Shown piece after piece: positions 36,996 through 39,879 of a DNA stretch of 39,879 nucleotides. Source of the DNA: Rubripirellula sp. (lineage in GTDB: Bacteria > Planctomycetota > Planctomycetia > Pirellulales > Pirellulaceae); the NCBI GenBank assembly GCA_012270065.1, contig JAAXJB010000102.1, positions 37,045 through 76,923 on the forward strand, given 5' to 3'. Each line of letters starts with the position of its first letter. Within the stretch, counting starts at the first letter, position 1. The position numbers were made by a program, and so were the translations under genes. The notes below the pieces were generated by a model. The model ran no database searches, had not been told where the DNA came from, and saw only the letters and a program-made list of their open reading frames with translations.

Positions 36996-37525
36996 GTTGT
37001 GATTCCTGGCAGCTCGCGACTGACACAGCGCCGTAATTGGATCCGGATTCTCGCCAGCATTTGATAGAGAGAGCCTTCCGTCTTTCGCATTCGTTTTGCC
37101 ATTTCCCGGATGGTTGTTCCATGGGAGTAGGCGGTGATTGCGAGTTCACGTCGATCGTCAGGCAACTTGGAGATGCACTGGTCCAGAACTCTCAATTGTT
37201 CTTTCCGTAAATCCATCTCGTTTGCGCCCTCATCAGCAAGCATCAAGAGAATATCCTCCGACAACACAAGTCGATCGCGGGCATGTTTTCGGCGTGCCGA
37301 CAGTATTTCGTAACGTGCAACCAGGCATGACCAGGGCCCGAAAGCTGCGTGATCATCGAGGGTGGGAAATTTTCGTAAAGCGGCGATGCTGACCTCCTGC
37401 ATCACATCGTCAACTTCCTGAGCCCGGGGGCAGCAGGATCGAACGAAGGCTCGCAGTTCAGGCTCGTGTTTCATCCAGAGCCGCAGGAAAGTCTCGTGTG
37501 GATTGGCTGTTTTGTTGTCCACCAT
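36992..37525 (-). CDS. ECF-type RNA polymerase sigma factor
   Basis: 177 aa from ATG 37525, chosen because GAGGT precedes it closely and the sigma region 2 begins at residue 12. The longer open frame upstream has no coding look. Region 2: FLRLWMKHEPELRAFVRSCC, EVDDVMQEVSIAALRKF, HAAFGPWSCLVARYEILSARR. Region 4: LDQCISKLPDDRRELAITAYSHGTTIREMAKRMRKTEGSLYQMLARIRIQLRRCV, a helix-turn-helix that would read the -35 element. It resembles the Rhodopirellula/Verrucomicrobium sigma family (TIGR02989-like). It is the first gene of the block and is translationally coupled to the FecR-like gene. It may drive its own operon, and other targets are likely but not visible. Confidence 0.9.
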   Translation of the reverse strand: MVDNKTANPHETFLRLWMKHEPELRAFVRSCCPRAQEVDDVMQEVSIAALRKFPTLDDHAAFGPWSCLVARYEILSARRKHARDRLVLSEDILLMLADEGANEMDLRKEQLRVLDQCISKLPDDRRELAITAYSHGTTIREMAKRMRKTEGSLYQMLARIRIQLRRCVSRELPGITT

Positions 37526-37594
37526 GCTACCTCGTTGCCTGGTTCCTACCCCCTGATCGCTACCGATGATCGCGGGATTCAACGCAAAATTTTC

Positions 37595-37613
37595 GGAATT
37601 ATATGAGAATTCC
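37595..37613 (-). promoter_or_regulatory. Candidate promoter/operator of the sigma-FecR-DUF1552-DUF1592 operon
   Basis: On the minus strand a perfect TATAAT lies at 37603-37598, about 72 bp upstream of the sigma start codon. It is embedded in an inverted repeat of GGAATT (37595-37600) and AATTCC (37608-37613) with a 7-bp spacer. A convincing -35 is absent at the expected distance, which would suit an activated or regulated promoter. A regulator or sigma factor binding the palindrome is inference. Confidence 0.4.
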
Positions 37614-38361
37614 CAAATATTGCCTGCCTTTGCTGCGATGCCCCGTGTGCACGTGCTCGAAATCCCTTGCCGCTGCTGATGCCGTTTGTTCTTCGTTATC
37701 GGAAATCCGCCGCTATTCAGGGAACGATCCTGCAATGAGCTTGCAATCCTGCCCCTCGCAATATTGTCATTCATTCTGCTGGAATCACGTCAATTATCGT
37801 CCGGCTTTCCTCGCATCACAGTGGCTTGAAGAACTACAAAACACATTTTCATGGTTATCCGGATTTGGCAGGGTCGGTCGAATGGAAGTCGTCCGCAGGT
37901 CAAGGAATCTGAGGGGGCCTGGAGGTATGTCTGCGCGCGGGATGTTGGAGCATGAGATGTTCCAGATTACAGGTTCTGATTGACATCACCCGAAGCCCCA
38001 TTCACCACCTTCCGGTAGTTTTGTCAGCTTGGGGGAAAAACAATTTACCAGCGGGTTTTTCACAGCGGTGCGTGTGTCGTCGTGGGTTGGGGCACTCGAA
38101 ACTGCTTTTGGCGTATCGCAAGGTCGTAGCGGATTTCCACATGGCCTTTGGCTGTTGCTGTGCAAGTTCCCGGATTTTCTTCTGGTCATGCTCCGGGCTC
38201 AGGAATGTACAGGCATTCTTCTGCTATCTTCAGGAGGTTCAATGGAGATACCGAAGGGTCGCACACTTAGGTAAACGGGGGTACGACTTGGGCCAGTATG
38301 TTGTGCAGATTGTGATGAAGTGACAGGTCGCTGACGCTTGTCACTCGTCAGGAGTTACCAT

Positions 38362-38409
38362 TTTTTCGATCGGTTCTTCCGTTTATTTTTCGATCGGTTC
38401 TTCCGTTTA
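38362..38409. repeat. Perfect 24-bp tandem duplication before the kinase gene
   Basis: Two identical 24-bp units, 38362-38385 and 38386-38409, each beginning TTTTTCGATCGG and ending CCGTTTA. The duplication is a multiple of three. In the kinase frame it would encode a repeated FDRFFRLF-type hydrophobic/basic block if translation began upstream of 38437. Confidence 0.85.
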
Positions 38410-38436
38410 CCGAGTCAATGTGAGTGGGCTGAAGTC

Positions 38437-39822
38437 ATGGCTGAAGGCAGGAGTTCAGAGGATATGAATCCAGAGGACGAAAATCCTGATGAGGAAAGTC
38501 TCCGAGAGGGCAGCGAGCAGCAGGAAAATTCCAAGCCGAATGCTTCAGGCGATGGGGAAACGCTTGACGCGGCTGGGGCTGGAAATGGAGATGGGACGGA
38601 GAGGGATTCAACGGCAGAGACAATCTTCGGTCCCTCATCGAATACTGAAAAATCAGCCTCGAAGCATGGTTTTCCTCGTTCAGGAAACTTTGATGCGCCC
38701 TTTCATCACGGAAAGGACATTGCAAGACTTTCAGAGGGCAGATACCACATCCGGCAAAAGCTTGGAAGTGGAGCCATGGGCATCGTGAACCTTGCCGAGG
38801 ATTCGCTGATTCAGAGGCCCGTGGCCGTGAAAACTCTCAAATCTGAGCGAAGTGCAAAACGGGTGAAGGGGTTTCTTCGCGAAACCCGTGTGCAGGGCAA
38901 GTTGCAACATCCCAACATTGTCACGGTCTACGATGCGGGCATTGATGACGCCGGTGAATTTGCAATTGTGATGCAGTATATCCAAGGCAGGAATCTCGCG
39001 GTCGTGATCGAAAGTCTCAGGGCTGGCGATCGCCGGGACCGTCAACGTTTTTCGTTGGAGGCCAAACTGGATGTTTTCACGGCTGTGATCAACGCGCTGT
39101 CCTACGCCCACAGTCATCAATTGATTCACTGTGATGTGAAACCTGCCAACGTGATTGTTGGTGATCATGGCGAAGTGTGGCTCGCTGACTGGGGAATCGC
39201 AAGAATGCCCTCCGGCATGCAGACTGGGATGCAATCGACGGAAGAGCAGATTGCCGGACTTCACGACAAGCCAAGGACCACGGTGCCGCTTGAGTATGAA
39301 GAAGTGGTTCGCGAAGGGGCGATTTTTGGAACGCCGAGGTACATGTCGCCGGAGCAGGCCCGCGGCAACGTGAGCGAAGTTGACGCCAAGAGCGACATCT
39401 ACAGTGCTTTCATTCTGCTTTATGAAATGTTGACGTTGAGTGATTGGGTGTCCAGCAATTTGACTCTCAAAGACACACTTCAGGCTGCCATGAATCGGCC
39501 GTCACCTTCTCTGCATGATGCCGCGTTTGATCAGGTCAATGAGGAATCGATTCCGACTGAGTTGCGGTATTTTCTGCAGAAAGGACTCGCACGCAAACGG
39601 GAAGAACGCTTTCGCGATTGTGGCGAGGTTTTGCAGGAGTTGCTCCGGATCCGGAACGGGAACTTCGCGATTCGATGCCCCATCACATTGGTCAAACGCC
39701 TGCAGAATTTTTTGGGTCACGCAATCGACCGGCATCCCAGAATCGTCATCTTTCTGCTGATTTTCATGCTCGTGATCTGGGTTGGTGGAATCGTCTTCGG
39801 CGCCCTGTATCTATTTGGCTGA
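38437..39822 (+). CDS. Membrane-anchored Ser/Thr protein kinase, non-RD type
   Basis: 461 aa from the first in-frame ATG (38437); a TTG at 38338 would add 33 residues. Residues 1-95 are acidic and low in complexity, presumably disordered. The kinase domain starts near 103: G110-S-G-A-M-G115 glycine loop, V129-A-V-K132 (ATP-binding Lys), HPNIVTVYDAG, H231-C-D-V-K-P-A-N238 catalytic loop, D251-W-G253 in place of DFG, a long activation segment, GTPRYMSPEQARG and DIYSAFILLYEML. A C-terminal span (about 435-459, IVIFLLIFMLVIWVGGIVFGALYLF) ends the protein, so there is no outer sensor domain. It phosphorylates unknown protein targets at the inner face of the membrane. Cys in place of Arg in HRD means activation need not depend on activation-loop phosphorylation. 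Confidence 0.92.
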   Translation: MAEGRSSEDMNPEDENPDEESLREGSEQQENSKPNASGDGETLDAAGAGNGDGTERDSTAETIFGPSSNTEKSASKHGFPRSGNFDAPFHHGKDIARLSEGRYHIRQKLGSGAMGIVNLAEDSLIQRPVAVKTLKSERSAKRVKGFLRETRVQGKLQHPNIVTVYDAGIDDAGEFAIVMQYIQGRNLAVVIESLRAGDRRDRQRFSLEAKLDVFTAVINALSYAHSHQLIHCDVKPANVIVGDHGEVWLADWGIARMPSGMQTGMQSTEEQIAGLHDKPRTTVPLEYEEVVREGAIFGTPRYMSPEQARGNVSEVDAKSDIYSAFILLYEMLTLSDWVSSNLTLKDTLQAAMNRPSPSLHDAAFDQVNEESIPTELRYFLQKGLARKREERFRDCGEVLQELLRIRNGNFAIRCPITLVKRLQNFLGHAIDRHPRIVIFLLIFMLVIWVGGIVFGALYLFG

Positions 39823-39837
39823 TCCATGACTTGGCTG

Positions 39838-39879
39838 CACGACGTTGACTGCATGACGTTGACTGCATGACGTTGACTG
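39838..39879. repeat. 14-bp tandem repeat at the right edge
   Basis: CATGACGTTGACTG is present at 39852-39865 and 39866-39879, with a one-mismatch copy at 39838-39851 and a degenerate CATGACTTGGCTG at 39825-39837. The array starts just after the kinase stop codon and continues out of the window, so its full length is unknown. Confidence 0.8.

Larger units (their letters stand above)
37526..38436. other. 911-bp divergent region between sigma factor and kinase genes
   Basis: Apart from the candidate promoter at 37595-37613 and the direct repeat at 38362-38409, I see no convincing gene. Open frames of 120-126 codons on the plus strand (37603-37983 and 37952-38323) are rich in Cys/Arg/Ser, show no family motif and lack ribosome sites. 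GTGACA (38320-38325) and TGTCAC (38339-38344) form a short inverted repeat before the kinase gene. Confidence 0.45.

Noticed and set aside
37525-37774. 83-codon N-terminal extension of the sigma factor
   Set aside because: The extension has no sigma-factor features, crosses the candidate promoter region, and a good ribosome site (GAGGT) supports the internal ATG at 37525.
37603-38323. Two overlapping plus-strand frames of 126 and 123 codons before the kinase gene
   Set aside because: Cys/Arg/Ser-rich sequence with no conserved features; the first starts inside the candidate sigma promoter region.
1-39879. Search for tRNA, rRNA, CRISPR, integrase, transposase or phage genes
   Set aside because: Nothing in the window resembled these; the tandem repeats seen are too short and lack the spacer pattern of CRISPR arrays.

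Overview
This 39.9-kb window looks like a chromosomal segment of a planctomycete (phylum Planctomycetota). The case rests on gene content: a planctomycete-type cytochrome/DUF1549 protein, paired DUF1552 and DUF1592 genes, a fused DUF1080/PVC-type propeller/haem-binding protein, many secreted sulfatases with signal peptides, an extracytoplasmic-function (ECF) sigma factor beside a FecR-like membrane protein, and a eukaryotic-like Ser/Thr kinase. I see no rRNA, tRNA, CRISPR array, transposase, integrase or phage gene. The identifications are family-level and come from reading motifs, not from database searches.

Left block (1-19822, all on the minus strand; transcription runs from high to low coordinates). 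In order of transcription: an atypical sulfatase (19822-18380), a double sulfatase fusion (18213-14809), DUF1080/PVC-propeller/cytochrome (14677-11399), a canonical sulfatase (11232-9742), a very large DUF3472-PA14-lectin-like-Asp-box protein (9636-5983), a sialate-O-acetylesterase-like esterase (5577-4153), an SMP-30/gluconolactonase-like protein (4109-3045), a FAD-dependent oxidoreductase (3003-1543), and a DUF1549 cytochrome-type protein running off the left edge (1330-<1). Nearly all are predicted to be exported by Sec or Tat. Together they suggest extracytoplasmic breakdown of sulfated, O-acylated glycans with redox proteins attached, but the substrate is unknown and no sugar transporter is in the window.

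Middle (19823-25071). An 856-bp non-coding region with nested inverted repeats separates the left block from a plus-strand alpha-2-macroglobulin-like gene (20679-24896). That gene keeps a CxEQ thioester motif and ends in a strong hairpin that can serve as a terminator in both directions.

Right block (25072-37525, minus strand). This is a compact, probably translationally coupled operon: ECF sigma factor, FecR-like protein with a C-terminal PA14-like region, DUF1552, DUF1552, DUF1592, a giant DUF1592 protein with an internal module present three times, then a small lamin-G-like/DUF1080-like secreted protein. A perfect TATAAT inside a GGAATT/AATTCC inverted repeat sits upstream of the sigma gene. 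Here the usual single DUF1552+DUF1592 pair appears doubled and under its own sigma/FecR module. I consider this the best candidate for an uncharacterised system in the window.

Right edge (37526-39879). A roughly 910-bp non-coding region is followed by a plus-strand Ser/Thr kinase (38437-39822) with a non-RD catalytic loop, a DWG in place of DFG and a C-terminal membrane anchor. The window ends inside a 14-bp tandem repeat.
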